Positions 35,928 to 45,441 are shown, counted from the first letter of the stretch. The stretch is 64,000 bases of DNA from Acinetobacter lwoffii (GCF_002321025.1 NZ_DCLL01000031.1:55124-119123), one strand, 5' to 3'. Numbers and translations: made by a program. Notes: generated from the letters alone by a model not told the origin.

Positions 35928-37976
35928 TCAGTTTTGAGTTTTTGTCGATGTATGATTTTCGTCAATTTCAATGCTTTGCTTGGGTGGCCAGAAGAAATCA
36001 CTAGGTCGGGTCAGGAAGTGCGTCATGACCAGTTTTGCCAAAGGTTTCCACTGTTCAAAACGCACCCGGCGCGCGCGTAAGGCTACAATAATCGTCAGAG
36101 TGAAACTGACAAACAAGTTGGTCAGGCCAATCAGTAACACACCCAGAAAAGACACCACGATCAAGCCGATATCGGGACCATTGATGGTAATCAGGCCCTG
36201 AATAAAGTTGGCAGAGGCAAAGGCGATATGGCGAATATCCAGCGGCAGACCGAGAATAAAACCAATGGTGCCCATACTGCCAAGCATGATCCCGAAAATA
36301 AAATTACCCGCCAGTGCACCCAGATTACGTTCAATATAGTCAGCAAAACGGTAAAGACGTTCTTGTCCCATCAGCTGCGATAAACGCACATGGGCTTTCA
36401 GTCGCGGGCCGACTTTGCGATAAACGGCCATATTGTCAAAATAACCGGCCAATAATCCGGACAGGAACAGACATACCCCGGCAATCGCTGCATGCGGAAT
36501 TGCCAACGAAGTAAACGGATTCAGGTCATGCAAGGTTTTTGCAGCCTTGGCATGATTCATTAAAGGTTCATGCAGCGCGAAATCCCACAACAGGGTAATT
36601 AATGCTGCTACTGGAATTGCAATCGAAATATTCCCCAGAATGGCGACAAACTGGGTACGGATGATATTTACAATCAGCGCGGCCAGCTCGGCAATCTGAG
36701 CCATTTTCGAGCCTTTACGCTGCTGTACGGTAGCCGCTAGTGCAGCGGCAGTCATCGCCGGTTGTTTGGTCGCTACGGTAAAATGCAGGACATGAATCAG
36801 CATAAAGCCCAGCGAATAGTTCATGCTATAGCTAAAGGCCTGCATCAAAGGGGCCATGGTGAGGCGTGTCATCAGAATTTTTAAGGTGGCCATCGTCGCG
36901 ATGATGGCACCAGCACCTGCAGCCGATTTGTACATGGCCAGAAAGCCTTTCTTGTCGGTACTCACATAATGTTCACCGGTCTTGCTGGCATTTTCAGTTA
37001 CCTGTAAAGCCAAAAGTTCGCTATTGGTGGCCAGCAGAGCCCGCACACTGCGTTCGCTATAAATTGCTTCAGTAATGTCCGCCATAAACAGGCCAATGGA
37101 TTGATAACGCAGATCATCGTCATCCATGACCATATTGAGCAGGATTTCAACGCGTTCCAGACACTGTTCTAGCAGTGCCAGCATATAGGTCAGACTGACA
37201 CTGACGCCAGTCCGCTTGGTAGAACGGCGAATCTTGGCCACGACATCATGGCACTGTTCCAGCATCACCAGCGCTTGTGACGCATCGGGCGGTGTGATCG
37301 AATCGACCAGGGTGACCGTGTTATAGCGCTTTTTATATTCCTGAATAAACTCGTTAATCTCACGATTCTGTACCAGAAAGGGAGATTCATATTCCATCAG
37401 TTCAGGCTGGGCATTAATAAATTCAGGGTGCAGACCAATACCACTGATCCGGTAAGACAAAATGGTCAGTGCCTTAATCAGTTGGTCTTTGATTCGGGTT
37501 TTTTCAGGCTGATTGGAATGTCCCTGATTGAGAACTGCAAATAAACGTTGCCAGTCGTCTTCATCAAAATAATCCAGCCAGTATTTATCGGTACGCTGAT
37601 AAAAAACCTTGCGAAATAATTCCTGAAGTTGCTGATGGTCAGGAATCAGCGGCAAGACATGTGCACCAAGGCGCTGGTTTAGCTGGTTCCAGAATCCATC
37701 CAGAGACAAAATACCGGTATCGGAAAACAGACCGGTCTGTTTATAGCGGTTAATGATCCGCAGGGTAAAGGTTTGAAGCGTGGCAACCGCATTCGGGGTG
37801 AGTAATAAAGCCCGGTTAAATGCATTGAATTTTGCTTCGATCTCTTCGGTATTTCTGCTGTCTTCTGGCCTGATTCTTTCAACCAGTTCAATCAGAAGAT
37901 TTTCATCCAGCACCGCCCGAGGTTGTTCAAGCTGGTGCTGCATGTTTTGGAAAAGATCTAGAAAATTAATATGCAT
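35928..37976 (-). CDS. PF10136 family membrane protein (named site-specific recombinase, Gcr)
   Basis: 682 residues. The N-terminal 350 residues are helical and soluble; the C-terminal half (about 350-660) has around six membrane helices, with AGVCLFLSGLLAGYFDNMAV and GNFIFGIMLGSMGTIGFILG. It matches the family labelled site-specific recombinase (Gcr) in databases, but I see no tyrosine or serine recombinase motif and the membrane helices make that label doubtful. It starts 15 nt after ispB and is probably cotranscribed with it. Function unknown. Confidence 0.82.
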   Translation of the reverse strand: MHINFLDLFQNMQHQLEQPRAVLDENLLIELVERIRPEDSRNTEEIEAKFNAFNRALLLTPNAVATLQTFTLRIINRYKQTGLFSDTGILSLDGFWNQLNQRLGAHVLPLIPDHQQLQELFRKVFYQRTDKYWLDYFDEDDWQRLFAVLNQGHSNQPEKTRIKDQLIKALTILSYRISGIGLHPEFINAQPELMEYESPFLVQNREINEFIQEYKKRYNTVTLVDSITPPDASQALVMLEQCHDVVAKIRRSTKRTGVSVSLTYMLALLEQCLERVEILLNMVMDDDDLRYQSIGLFMADITEAIYSERSVRALLATNSELLALQVTENASKTGEHYVSTDKKGFLAMYKSAAGAGAIIATMATLKILMTRLTMAPLMQAFSYSMNYSLGFMLIHVLHFTVATKQPAMTAAALAATVQQRKGSKMAQIAELAALIVNIIRTQFVAILGNISIAIPVAALITLLWDFALHEPLMNHAKAAKTLHDLNPFTSLAIPHAAIAGVCLFLSGLLAGYFDNMAVYRKVGPRLKAHVRLSQLMGQERLYRFADYIERNLGALAGNFIFGIMLGSMGTIGFILGLPLDIRHIAFASANFIQGLITINGPDIGLIVVSFLGVLLIGLTNLFVSFTLTIIVALRARRVRFEQWKPLAKLVMTHFLTRPSDFFWPPKQSIEIDENHTSTKTQN

Positions 37977-37991
37977 AGGCGAGTTTAAAAG

Positions 37992-38969
37992 TTACTGAAT
38001 TCGATGTAGGGCCAGTTTGGCCAGATTAATCAGGGCCTGACGATATTCGGAGTCAGGTAATGCATGCAAGGCATCAATTGCAATTTCAGTTTCTTCAGTG
38101 GCACGTTGACGGCAATAATCCAGCGCACCAGATTCATTGACAATCTGAATGACCTGTTCCAGATGTTCCGTACCGCCAGTCGCAATACTGCGACGGATAA
38201 TTTCATGTTGCTCACCGGTGGTGTTTTTCAGTGCCGCAATCAATGGCAGGGTCGGTTTACCTTCCATGAGATCATCACCGATATTTTTGCCGAGCGTGTC
38301 CGCGTCGGAGGTGTAATCTAAAATGTCATCAATAATCTGGAAAGCATTGCCAAAATGTCCGGCAAAGGTTTTTAAAGGCTGACGGAATTCATCTTTATCC
38401 GACAAAATGGCAGCACCTTCGGTCGCCAGTTCAAACAGGCGCGAGGTCTTGCCATGAATAATATTCAAGTAAGTCGCTTCAGTGGTTTCCGGCTGATGCT
38501 GGGATTGCAGTTGCAGCACTTCACCTTCAGCAATTTCACAGGTGCCGGTCGAAAAATCTTTGAGCAACACCATGTTATTCAGGTCGACCAGCAAATCAAA
38601 AGCACGTGAAATCAGAAAGTCACCGACCAAAACCGCAGTCTGGTTATTCCAGGTGGCATTGGCCGTCGGGCGGCCGCGACGCAGACCGGATTCATCTACC
38701 ACATCATCATGCACCAGTGTTGCGGTATGAAGCATTTCAATGATTGCAGCCAGTTTACGGTGCGGCTCTAAATTTTCAGCACCACACGCCTTGGCGGCCA
38801 AAAGGCACATAATCGGGCGCATACGTTTGCCACCCGCTTCTACCACATGTTTGCTGACAGCCATCACTAATGCAACTTTTGAGGTAATTCCTTCATTAAT
38901 GAATGTGTCCATCGCAGCAAAGTCGTTAGCAACAGGCGCGAGAATGTCTTGCTTAAAGTCGATGGTCAT
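37992..38969 (-). CDS. ispB: Octaprenyl diphosphate synthase
   Basis: 325 residues from the ATG at 38969, with GAGG about 11 nt before it; the frame extends to 39017 without support. Both Asp-rich motifs of trans-polyprenyl synthases are present: LVHDDVVDESGLRRGRP and FQIIDDILDYTSDADTLGKN. It builds the octa- or nonaprenyl side chain of ubiquinone in the cytoplasm. It is divergent from rplU-rpmA, the order commonly seen in gammaproteobacteria. Confidence 0.95.
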   Translation of the reverse strand: MTIDFKQDILAPVANDFAAMDTFINEGITSKVALVMAVSKHVVEAGGKRMRPIMCLLAAKACGAENLEPHRKLAAIIEMLHTATLVHDDVVDESGLRRGRPTANATWNNQTAVLVGDFLISRAFDLLVDLNNMVLLKDFSTGTCEIAEGEVLQLQSQHQPETTEATYLNIIHGKTSRLFELATEGAAILSDKDEFRQPLKTFAGHFGNAFQIIDDILDYTSDADTLGKNIGDDLMEGKPTLPLIAALKNTTGEQHEIIRRSIATGGTEHLEQVIQIVNESGALDYCRQRATEETEIAIDALHALPDSEYRQALINLAKLALHRIQ

Positions 38970-39413
38970 GTGAAAGAAAACCTCTAGTCTGGTAAATCGC
39001 TGGGCGTAGTTTAACAATTTATAACATGAGTGAAACCTAAGAAATGCATAAACTCTACTAAAAATCAGCTTTTTATAGATCTTATGTAGATTCGATCCAT
39101 ATTTCGAGCCATAAAAAATCAGGAAAGGTCAGGGCATCGCCCTATTCGTCAGGCTGAGTATATTAATCAAACTGGCCGGATTTCTGCTGTATTATTTTGT
39201 TGCTGAATATATCTTGAGTATTTGATTTGATAGAAATTATTTAATAGTTAAATAATTAGCGCATCCTGCTCATTATTATTTCAGTAAAATAGCTTGTTGT
39301 TTTTTTGAATATCCCTTAAAATCCTCGCCCTTAGATATCCCCCAGTGGCGTACGTCTTAAGTTCGATATATTCCTTTATCGGCACGACGACACGGGCTTG
39401 TTTGGAGTACATT
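38970..39413. other. Divergent intergenic region ispB / rplU, 444 bp
   Basis: AT-rich control region holding the promoters of ispB and of the ribosomal protein operon rplU-rpmA. I see no further gene. Confidence 0.55.
39294..39322 (+). promoter_or_regulatory. Candidate sigma-70 promoter of rplU-rpmA
   Basis: TTGTTG and TAAAAT are separated by 17 bp, about 90 bp before the rplU start. The match is moderate. Confidence 0.45.
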
Positions 39414-39725
39414 ATGTACGCAGTAATCCAAAGCGGTGGTAAACAGCACCGTGTAGTTGAGGGTGAAACCCTTAAAGTAGAATTATTGAAAGCTGAAACT
39501 GGCGCGACTATTACGTTTGATGACGTATTGATGCTTGTTAACGGTGAAAGCATTCAAATCGGTGCTCCAGTTGTTGCTGGTGCTACTGTAACTGCTGAAG
39601 TAGTTAGCCATGGTCGTCACGACAAAATCCGCATCATCAAAATGCGTCGTCGTAAACACTACCGTAAACAACAAGGTCACCGTCAATGGTTCACTGAGTT
39701 GAAAATTACAGCTATTTCAGGCTAA
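39414..39725 (+). CDS. rplU: 50S ribosomal protein L21
   Basis: 103 residues, the normal L21 length, starting MYAVIQSGGKQHRVVEGETL and containing IRIIKMRRRKHYRKQQGHRQ, the conserved basic stretch that contacts 23S rRNA. The start at 39414 gives the family N-terminus and follows TTGGAG. rpmA follows after 19 bp. Confidence 0.98.
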   Translation: MYAVIQSGGKQHRVVEGETLKVELLKAETGATITFDDVLMLVNGESIQIGAPVVAGATVTAEVVSHGRHDKIRIIKMRRRKHYRKQQGHRQWFTELKITAISG

Positions 39726-39744
39726 TTACGAGGAGTAAATAGAC

Positions 39745-39999
39745 ATGGCAACTAAAAAAGCCGGTGGTTCGACTAAGAACGGTCGTGATTCGAATCCTAA
39801 GATGTTAGGTGTTAAAGTTTACGGTGGTCAAACTGTAACTGCAGGTAACATCATCGTTCGTCAACGTGGTACTGAATTCCACGCTGGTCAAAACGTTGGT
39901 ATGGGTCGTGACCATACATTATTTGCTACTGCTGATGGCGTAGTAAAATTCGAAGTGAAAGGTCAATTCGGCCGTCGCTACGTATCTGTTGACGCGTAA
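39745..39999 (+). CDS. rpmA: 50S ribosomal protein L27
   Basis: 84 residues. It starts MATKKAGGSTKNGRDSNPKM, the flexible L27 tail that reaches the peptidyl transferase centre, and contains IIVRQRGTEFHAGQNVGMGR. The ATG at 39745 follows GAGGAG. It forms an operon with rplU and ends at a strong terminator. Confidence 0.98.
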   Translation: MATKKAGGSTKNGRDSNPKMLGVKVYGGQTVTAGNIIVRQRGTEFHAGQNVGMGRDHTLFATADGVVKFEVKGQFGRRYVSVDA

Positions 40000-40012
40000 T
40001 TCGCTGAGATAG

Positions 40013-40043
40013 AAAAAAGCCCACAGTTATTGTGGGTTTTTTT
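40013..40043 (+). terminator. Rho-independent terminator after rpmA
   Basis: Stem CCCACA / TGTGGG extended by A and T runs, loop GTTAT. Confidence 0.92.
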
Positions 40044-40245
40044 ATGCCTGAAAATTAATAGGCAGATTAAGCGACATTCCATAATGTAAAAATTGTCCTG
40101 AAATCTTCATAATGATGAACAAAAAAACCGGTTTCGAATTAATAACAATACAAAAGTTCTTATTTTCTATCATTTTAGCTTTTAATTTTCGTTTAAGATG
40201 AGCTATCAAATAAATTGCGATCAAGCAAAATATAAGGGTGAAATT

Positions 40246-40941
40246 ATGAATATGCTTCGTAAAACCGTCTGTGCTATGGCTCTGGGTGCAGTGACTTTAG
40301 CACCGGTGATGAGTACAACCGTGTTTGCTGCACCTGTGGCAGCTTCGGAGCAACAGGCAACAGCCAGTCTGGTCAAACAGCTCAATCATGTGCGTAGCAT
40401 GACGGCAAATTTCGAACAAAGTACCAAGGTAACCAATCCAAGAGCGACCCAGAAAAAAGGTTTGACCGCACAACATATGAATCAAACCTTTAAAGGGGTG
40501 ATGAAAGTCGCGCGTCCGGGTAAATTCTATTGGGAAACAACCGCACCGTCGAAGCAAGTCATTGCAACCACGGGTAAAACCGTATGGATTTATGATCCGG
40601 ACTTGCAGCAAGCCGTTCGTCAAAGCTTAGATGAGCAGGTTGCCAATACACCGGCGTTATTGCTGTCAGGAAACACCAGTCAGATTATGCAGTCTTACCG
40701 GGTGACTCAGCCAAATAAAGGCAAAACCTATTACACGCTGTATCCTAAAAATACCGATGGTGTGTTTGAAAGCCTGACCATTAGCTTTGGCGCGAACAAA
40801 GCACCAAGCTTGATGATCTTGCAGGATTCATTGGGACAAACCACCAATATCAAATTTAGCAATGTAAAAATAAATAGCAGTATTCCAGCCTCTACCTTTA
40901 ATTTTACCCCACCAAAAGGTACGGACATCATTGATCAATAA
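40246..40941 (+). CDS. lolA: Outer-membrane lipoprotein carrier protein
   Basis: 231 residues from the ATG at 40246 with AAGGGTG before it. The signal peptide ends near VFAAPVA. The mature part shows LolA features: SLVKQLNHVRSMTANFEQST at the start, GKFYWETTAPSKQVIATTGK with KTVWIYDPDLQQAVRQSLD next, and SLMILQDSLGQTTNIKFSNV near the end. LolA takes lipoproteins from LolCDE across the periplasm to LolB. A short in-frame extension to 40198 is unlikely. It is a single gene with a UUCG-loop terminator. Confidence 0.94.
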   Translation: MNMLRKTVCAMALGAVTLAPVMSTTVFAAPVAASEQQATASLVKQLNHVRSMTANFEQSTKVTNPRATQKKGLTAQHMNQTFKGVMKVARPGKFYWETTAPSKQVIATTGKTVWIYDPDLQQAVRQSLDEQVANTPALLLSGNTSQIMQSYRVTQPNKGKTYYTLYPKNTDGVFESLTISFGANKAPSLMILQDSLGQTTNIKFSNVKINSSIPASTFNFTPPKGTDIIDQ

Positions 40942-40960
40942 GCATCAATATGAACCAACT

Positions 40961-40992
40961 AAAAAAAGCAACCTTTCGAGGTTGCTTTTTTT
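40961..40992 (+). terminator. Rho-independent terminator after lolA
   Basis: Perfect stem AAAAAAAGCAACCT / AGGTTGCTTTTTTT with a TTCG tetraloop. Confidence 0.95.
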
Positions 40993-41112
40993 ATTGCCGA
41001 TCATCTGGATTGTTTTGGACAGGCTACAAGGTTCAGCTATATCTAAACAGGAGAGCATCTTAGAATAAATAAAAGTCGAGTCAATGAAATTGTAAAATTT
41101 TGGGAGCTCAGG

Positions 41113-41874
41113 ATGAAAATTAATCTATTGAAAACTGCTGAAATTTACGCTGTCTTGTTACTCACTGTGGGTATGATGGGTTGTCAGCCTCACTCCAGCT
41201 CAGTGGCAACGCTCGCGCAAACAGATCGGGTTGTGCAAATTGAAGCCAAAACCGTTCCAATTAAAGGGGCAGCCAAAGTGGTGTGTGAAATAGAAGGTTG
41301 TGTACGCTTTGATCTACAGACGGTGGACAGCAATATTGACTGGATTAATCAATATTTTATTGAGCGTATTCAGCATACTGAACCTGTTGCATTCACCAAA
41401 TTCACCCAGAAAAATCCTAAAAAAGCTGATGAGCCGCATTATCTGGATCAGCGCTTTATCAAGGTGGAATTTGTCGATCAGCGTGCTTATCTGGCGACTT
41501 TTGCTTTAAAAAGTTCCAATCTGGCAAGGAATAAAAATGCTTCTCTGAAACATGTGGAATATATCAATTTTGATCTAAAACAGAAAAAACGTTTGGCCCT
41601 CTCTCAACTATTATTAAATGGCGGTGAGCAGAAACTGCTGAATGCAATGTATCAGGCCAATACTCAATGGCTAAATACGCAAGGGATTCAACAACAGCAG
41701 TTAAAACTGAGTGATAACTATTATTTTGATACAACAGGTCTGGTGATGGTGTATCCGGCAGGCGAACTAGCTCCAGCAGCAACAGGAATGCCTGAATTAA
41801 AAGTGTCCTATGCGGATTTAAATGAAGTGATTCGCCCTGAATATTTAGCCATTTTGCAGCAGACAGCTTCCTAA
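41113..41874 (+). CDS. RsiV/DUF3298-like lipoprotein
   Basis: 253 residues with a lipoprotein signal; lipobox MMGC with the cysteine at about residue 24. The mature domain has an acidic and aromatic pattern (QRAYLATFALKSS, VEYINFDLKQKKRLALSQLL, DNYYFDTTGLVMVYPAGELA) typical of the DUF3298/RsiV fold. In Bacillus, RsiV is an anti-sigma factor that binds lysozyme; related lipoproteins in Gram-negatives have unknown roles. No sigma factor gene is adjacent. It is followed by serS after 100 bp. Confidence 0.72.
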   Translation: MKINLLKTAEIYAVLLLTVGMMGCQPHSSSVATLAQTDRVVQIEAKTVPIKGAAKVVCEIEGCVRFDLQTVDSNIDWINQYFIERIQHTEPVAFTKFTQKNPKKADEPHYLDQRFIKVEFVDQRAYLATFALKSSNLARNKNASLKHVEYINFDLKQKKRLALSQLLLNGGEQKLLNAMYQANTQWLNTQGIQQQQLKLSDNYYFDTTGLVMVYPAGELAPAATGMPELKVSYADLNEVIRPEYLAILQQTAS

Positions 41875-41974
41875 ATATTGTGCTAATAGGACGCAGCCGT
41901 GGTCTTGGTCACTGTATTTTTTGACGTTAAGAGCTTACACTATAGCCAGTTTTTTTCTTCTGCAAAGATTGATT

Positions 41975-43246
41975 ATGATCGACCCGAAATTACTCAGAAA
42001 TAATATTGAGGCTGTAAATGTAGCCTTGGCAAAACGTGGTGTTCAACTCAATGTTGAGGAGTGGGCATCCCTAGAAGTACGCCGTAAAGAGATTCAGTCC
42101 AAGACAGAAACCTTGCAAGCTGAACGTAATGCCGGTGCCAAACAAGTCGGTCAAATTAAAAAAGCAGGTGGCGACGCATCTGAAATCATGACGCGCATGT
42201 CTGCGATTGGTGATGAAATCAAAGCGGCTGAAGCAGCCCTGGCTGAACTGCAAGCTGAGCTTGAAGAAAAATTACTGTCTATTCCAAACTTGCCCGATGA
42301 AGCTGTGCCTGAAGGTAAAGACGAAAGCGATAATGTGGAAATCCTGAAATGGGGTACACCACGTGAATTTGATTTCGAAATCAAAGATCATACGGATCTA
42401 GGCGAAATAATGGGCGGTCTGGAATTTGAAACCGCGACCAAATTAACCGGTTCACGTTTTAGTGTACTAAAAGGTCCATTAGCACGTTTACAACGTGCCA
42501 TTACCCAGTTCATGCTAAATACGCATACTGATCAAAATGGCTATACTGAAGCCTATGTACCTTATCTGGTCAATGCTGACTCATTGCGCGGTACAGGTCA
42601 GCTGCCGAAATTTGAAGAAGATCTGTTTAAGCTACAGGGCGAAAAAGAGTTTTATCTGATTCCGACTGCTGAAGTGCCAGTGACGAATTTCGTACGTGAT
42701 GAAATTATTGATGCAGACCGTCTGCCACTGAAATATGCAGCGCATACGCCATGTTTCCGTAGTGAAGCAGGTTCTTATGGTCGTGATACCCGCGGTTTGA
42801 TCCGTCAGCACCAATTTGACAAAGTCGAAATGGTTCAAATTGTGAAGCCTGAAACTTCGATGCAAGTGCTTGAAGAATTGACTGGCCATGCTGAAGGTAT
42901 CTTGCAAGCACTCGGACTTCCATATCGTAAAATTTTACTTTGTGGTGGTGACATGGGCTTTGGTGCGACCAAGACTTATGACTTAGAAGTTTGGGTACCA
43001 AGCCAAAATACTTACCGTGAAATTTCATCTTGTTCAAACATGGGTGATTTCCAGGCGCGTCGTATGAAAGCGCGTTACCGTGCTGATCAGAAGAAAACTG
43101 AATTTGTACATACCTTGAATGGTTCAGGTCTGGCCGTGGGTCGTACTTTACTTGCAGTGATGGAAAACTATCAACGCGCTGATGGCTCGATTGAGATTCC
43201 TGAAGTATTACGTCCATATATGGGTGGTGCGACTTATATCGACTAA
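41975..43246 (+). CDS. serS: Seryl-tRNA synthetase
   Basis: 423 residues from the ATG at 41975 (MIDPKLLRNNIEAVNVALAK), which fits the family; the frame extends to 41921. The N-terminal coiled coil (about 25-100) grips the long arm of tRNA-Ser, and the class II core has motif 2 FRSEAGSYGRDTRGLIRQHQ and motif 3 GSGLAVGRTLLAVMENYQRA. It charges tRNA-Ser and tRNA-Sec. cysG follows after 73 bp on the same strand. Confidence 0.97.
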   Translation: MIDPKLLRNNIEAVNVALAKRGVQLNVEEWASLEVRRKEIQSKTETLQAERNAGAKQVGQIKKAGGDASEIMTRMSAIGDEIKAAEAALAELQAELEEKLLSIPNLPDEAVPEGKDESDNVEILKWGTPREFDFEIKDHTDLGEIMGGLEFETATKLTGSRFSVLKGPLARLQRAITQFMLNTHTDQNGYTEAYVPYLVNADSLRGTGQLPKFEEDLFKLQGEKEFYLIPTAEVPVTNFVRDEIIDADRLPLKYAAHTPCFRSEAGSYGRDTRGLIRQHQFDKVEMVQIVKPETSMQVLEELTGHAEGILQALGLPYRKILLCGGDMGFGATKTYDLEVWVPSQNTYREISSCSNMGDFQARRMKARYRADQKKTEFVHTLNGSGLAVGRTLLAVMENYQRADGSIEIPEVLRPYMGGATYID

Positions 43247-43319
43247 TTGTCGATCTCAGCATCCCTAAATGTGCATGAAAATTGCATAGACAGTCAGATT
43301 TAAAATTTTGAGGTAGTTC

Positions 43320-44702
43320 GTGGATATTTTTCCAATCTCGTTAAAGTTGCAACAGCAACCTTGTCTGATTGTCGGTGGTGGACATATTGCATACCGTAAA
43401 GCACTTCTCTTACAAAAAGCAGGGGCAATCATTCATGTGATTGCGCCTGAAATTGAAGAGAGTCTGCTGCGAATTGTGCAAAATAGCCAAGGACAATATG
43501 TGCAGGCGGCTTTTCATCCTGAAGTTGCGTTACGTTCATATCGACTGGTGATTGCGGCGACTGATGATGCAGAGACCAATCGTCAGGTCTTTGAATTGTG
43601 TGAAGCGGAAAATGTTCTGGTCAATAGCGTTGATGATCCGCCGCATTGCCGCTTTATGGTGCCAGCGATTATTGACCGTTCGCCATTGGTCATTTCGGTC
43701 GCATCGAATGGTACGTCGCCGGTATTATCGCGTCAGATCCGTACCCAACTGGAAACGACTATTCCGCATGGAATGGGCAAGCTGGCTGAATTTTCAGGAA
43801 AATGGCGCAGTGCGGTTAAGGCTAAAATTGTCAATCCGGATGAACGCCGTATTTTCTGGGAAGATTTATATGCCAGTTCGCTAAAAGAACAGGTGTTCAA
43901 CGACAATATCGCGGAAGCAGATCGCCTGATTGAGCAGGCCTTACAGGAATGGCAACAGCCGAAAGGTGAAGTCTACTTGGTCGGTGCGGGTCCGGGTGAT
44001 CCAGAATTGTTGACCTTAAAAGCCTTGCGTTTAATGCAGCAAGCCGACGTGGTCATTTACGACCGACTGGTTTCAGCGCCAATTATGGAGCTGTGCCGCC
44101 GCGATGCGGAAAAGATCTATGTCGGTAAGGCACGTTCCAATCATGCGGTTCCGCAAGACGGGATTAATGCCTTGTTGGTGAAATATGCCAGTGAAGGAAA
44201 GCGGGTTTGTCGTCTGAAAGGCGGTGATCCATTTATCTTCGGGCGTGGCGGTGAAGAGATTGAAGAACTTTTTGCGGCAGGTGTCACTTTTCAAGTGGTT
44301 CCAGGGATTACCGCGGCTTCAGGCTGTTCAGCCTATGCCGGCATTCCTTTAACCCATCGTGATTATGCGCAAAGTGTGCGTTTTCTGACAGGTCACTTAA
44401 AAGAAGGCTCACCCGAATTGCCTTGGAGTGAGTTGGTCTATGAAAACCAGACCTTGGTGCTTTATATGGGACTGGTGGGACTGGAGAAAATCTGTGCAGA
44501 ATTAATCGCTCATGGTCAGCGAGCCGATATGCCGGTGGCCTTGGTTTCTAAAGGTACGACGCCTGAACAGAAAGTTGTAGTAGGAACGCTTGCCGATATT
44601 GCATCCAAAGTGTCCGAACATCAGATTCAAGCCCCGACTTTGACCATTATTGGTGAAGTTGTACGCTTACGTGAACAATTGCAATGGCATGAGCGAGGAT
44701 AA
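43320..44702 (+). CDS. cysG: Siroheme synthase, trifunctional CysG
   Basis: 460 residues, the length of full CysG. The N-terminal part is the dehydrogenase/ferrochelatase (GGGHIAYRKALLLQKAGAII, NSVDDPPHCRFMVPAIIDRS) and the C-terminal part is uroporphyrinogen III methyltransferase (VYLVGAGPGDPELLTLKALR, GGDPFIFGRGGEEIEEL). Together they make siroheme for sulfite and nitrite reductases. The start is a GTG at 43320 with TTGAGGTAG before it. The last codons lie inside the first copy of a direct repeat. Confidence 0.95.
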   Translation: MDIFPISLKLQQQPCLIVGGGHIAYRKALLLQKAGAIIHVIAPEIEESLLRIVQNSQGQYVQAAFHPEVALRSYRLVIAATDDAETNRQVFELCEAENVLVNSVDDPPHCRFMVPAIIDRSPLVISVASNGTSPVLSRQIRTQLETTIPHGMGKLAEFSGKWRSAVKAKIVNPDERRIFWEDLYASSLKEQVFNDNIAEADRLIEQALQEWQQPKGEVYLVGAGPGDPELLTLKALRLMQQADVVIYDRLVSAPIMELCRRDAEKIYVGKARSNHAVPQDGINALLVKYASEGKRVCRLKGGDPFIFGRGGEEIEELFAAGVTFQVVPGITAASGCSAYAGIPLTHRDYAQSVRFLTGHLKEGSPELPWSELVYENQTLVLYMGLVGLEKICAELIAHGQRADMPVALVSKGTTPEQKVVVGTLADIASKVSEHQIQAPTLTIIGEVVRLREQLQWHERG

Positions 44703-44787
44703 GCAAAGCACTACTTTGCCCGAGCGCAAGACTAAGGCTGTGCGTGAAGTAAGAGGATAAGCGAAGCAATTTTTGCCCGAGCACAAG
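44695..44787 (+). repeat. Imperfect direct repeat between cysG and trmL
   Basis: Copy 1 is 44695-44730 and copy 2 is 44753-44787. Both start GAGGATAAGC(A/G)AAGCA and end TTTGCCCGAGC(G/A)CAAG, about 58 bp apart. Copy 1 contains the cysG stop codon. Confidence 0.75.
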
Positions 44788-44830
44788 GCGAATGTCCTGT
44801 CCTGAATTAAATATATTGAGTGAGTAAGCT

Positions 44831-45307
44831 GTGATCCACGTTGTTTTATATGAACCTGAAATTCCTGCAAATACAGGCAACATCATTCGTCTGTGTGCCA
44901 ATACAGGAGCGCAGTTGCATCTGGTCAAACCGCTGGGTTTTGAACTGGATGACAAAAAGCTGAAACGTGCCGGTCTGGATTATCACGAATATGCCAATAT
45001 GCAGATTTGGGAAAATATCGAAGACTGTCTGGCCGATCTGGCAAGCAAAGGGATTGGTCTGGATGCAGTCTATCCATTGACGACTAAAGGTTTTGAAACG
45101 CCGCATACTTCGGATTTAAACCGTCCTGTGGCCTTGTTAATGGGTCCGGAGACTCGTGGTCTGCCTGAACATGTTCGTCTGATGTTTCCGCAAAAGCACT
45201 GGATTCGTTTACCGATGGCAGAAAACTCGCGAAGTCTCAACCTGTCGAATGCCACTGCAGTGATCGTGTATGAAGCTTGGCGTCAGCAGGGTTTCAAAAC
45301 GCTTTAA
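44831..45307 (+). CDS. trmL: tRNA (cytidine/uridine-34-2'-O)-methyltransferase
   Basis: 158 residues, one SPOUT domain. Conserved parts: MIHVVLYEPEIPANTGNIIR at the start, VALLMGPETRGLPEHVRLMF in the middle and SLNLSNATAVIVYEAWRQQG at the knot. TrmL methylates the wobble base of tRNA-Leu isoacceptors with S-adenosylmethionine. The start is a GTG at 44831. It is followed by a terminator. Confidence 0.94.
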   Translation: MIHVVLYEPEIPANTGNIIRLCANTGAQLHLVKPLGFELDDKKLKRAGLDYHEYANMQIWENIEDCLADLASKGIGLDAVYPLTTKGFETPHTSDLNRPVALLMGPETRGLPEHVRLMFPQKHWIRLPMAENSRSLNLSNATAVIVYEAWRQQGFKTL

Positions 45308-45328
45308 GCTGAAATTTGTGATGATTCT

Positions 45329-45354
45329 AAAAGCTGCCTTTGGGTGGCTTTTTT
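45329..45354 (+). terminator. Rho-independent terminator after trmL
   Basis: Stem AAAGCTGCC / GGTGGCTTT (two G-U pairs) with a TTTG loop and a T run. Confidence 0.85.
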
Positions 45355-45441
45355 ATTTTGTGTAACGAATAGATAAACTGCTTTTCACTTCATTGTATGC
45401 TTGAGTTTATAACTTCATCAAATATAACAAAAGGTGCAGCC

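Noticed and set aside
35795..36001. 68-codon minus-strand frame between the PAP2 and Gcr genes
   Set aside because: It overlaps both the operator-like repeat and the end of the Gcr gene, and its sequence shows no domain.
42705..43262. Minus-strand frame of 185 codons opposite serS
   Set aside because: serS is unambiguous on the plus strand; the opposite frame is rich in His and Ser as expected for an antisense shadow.
44695..44787. CRISPR array or tRNA-like element at the cysG-trmL repeat
   Set aside because: There are only two imperfect copies with one short spacer and no cas genes; no cloverleaf can be drawn.
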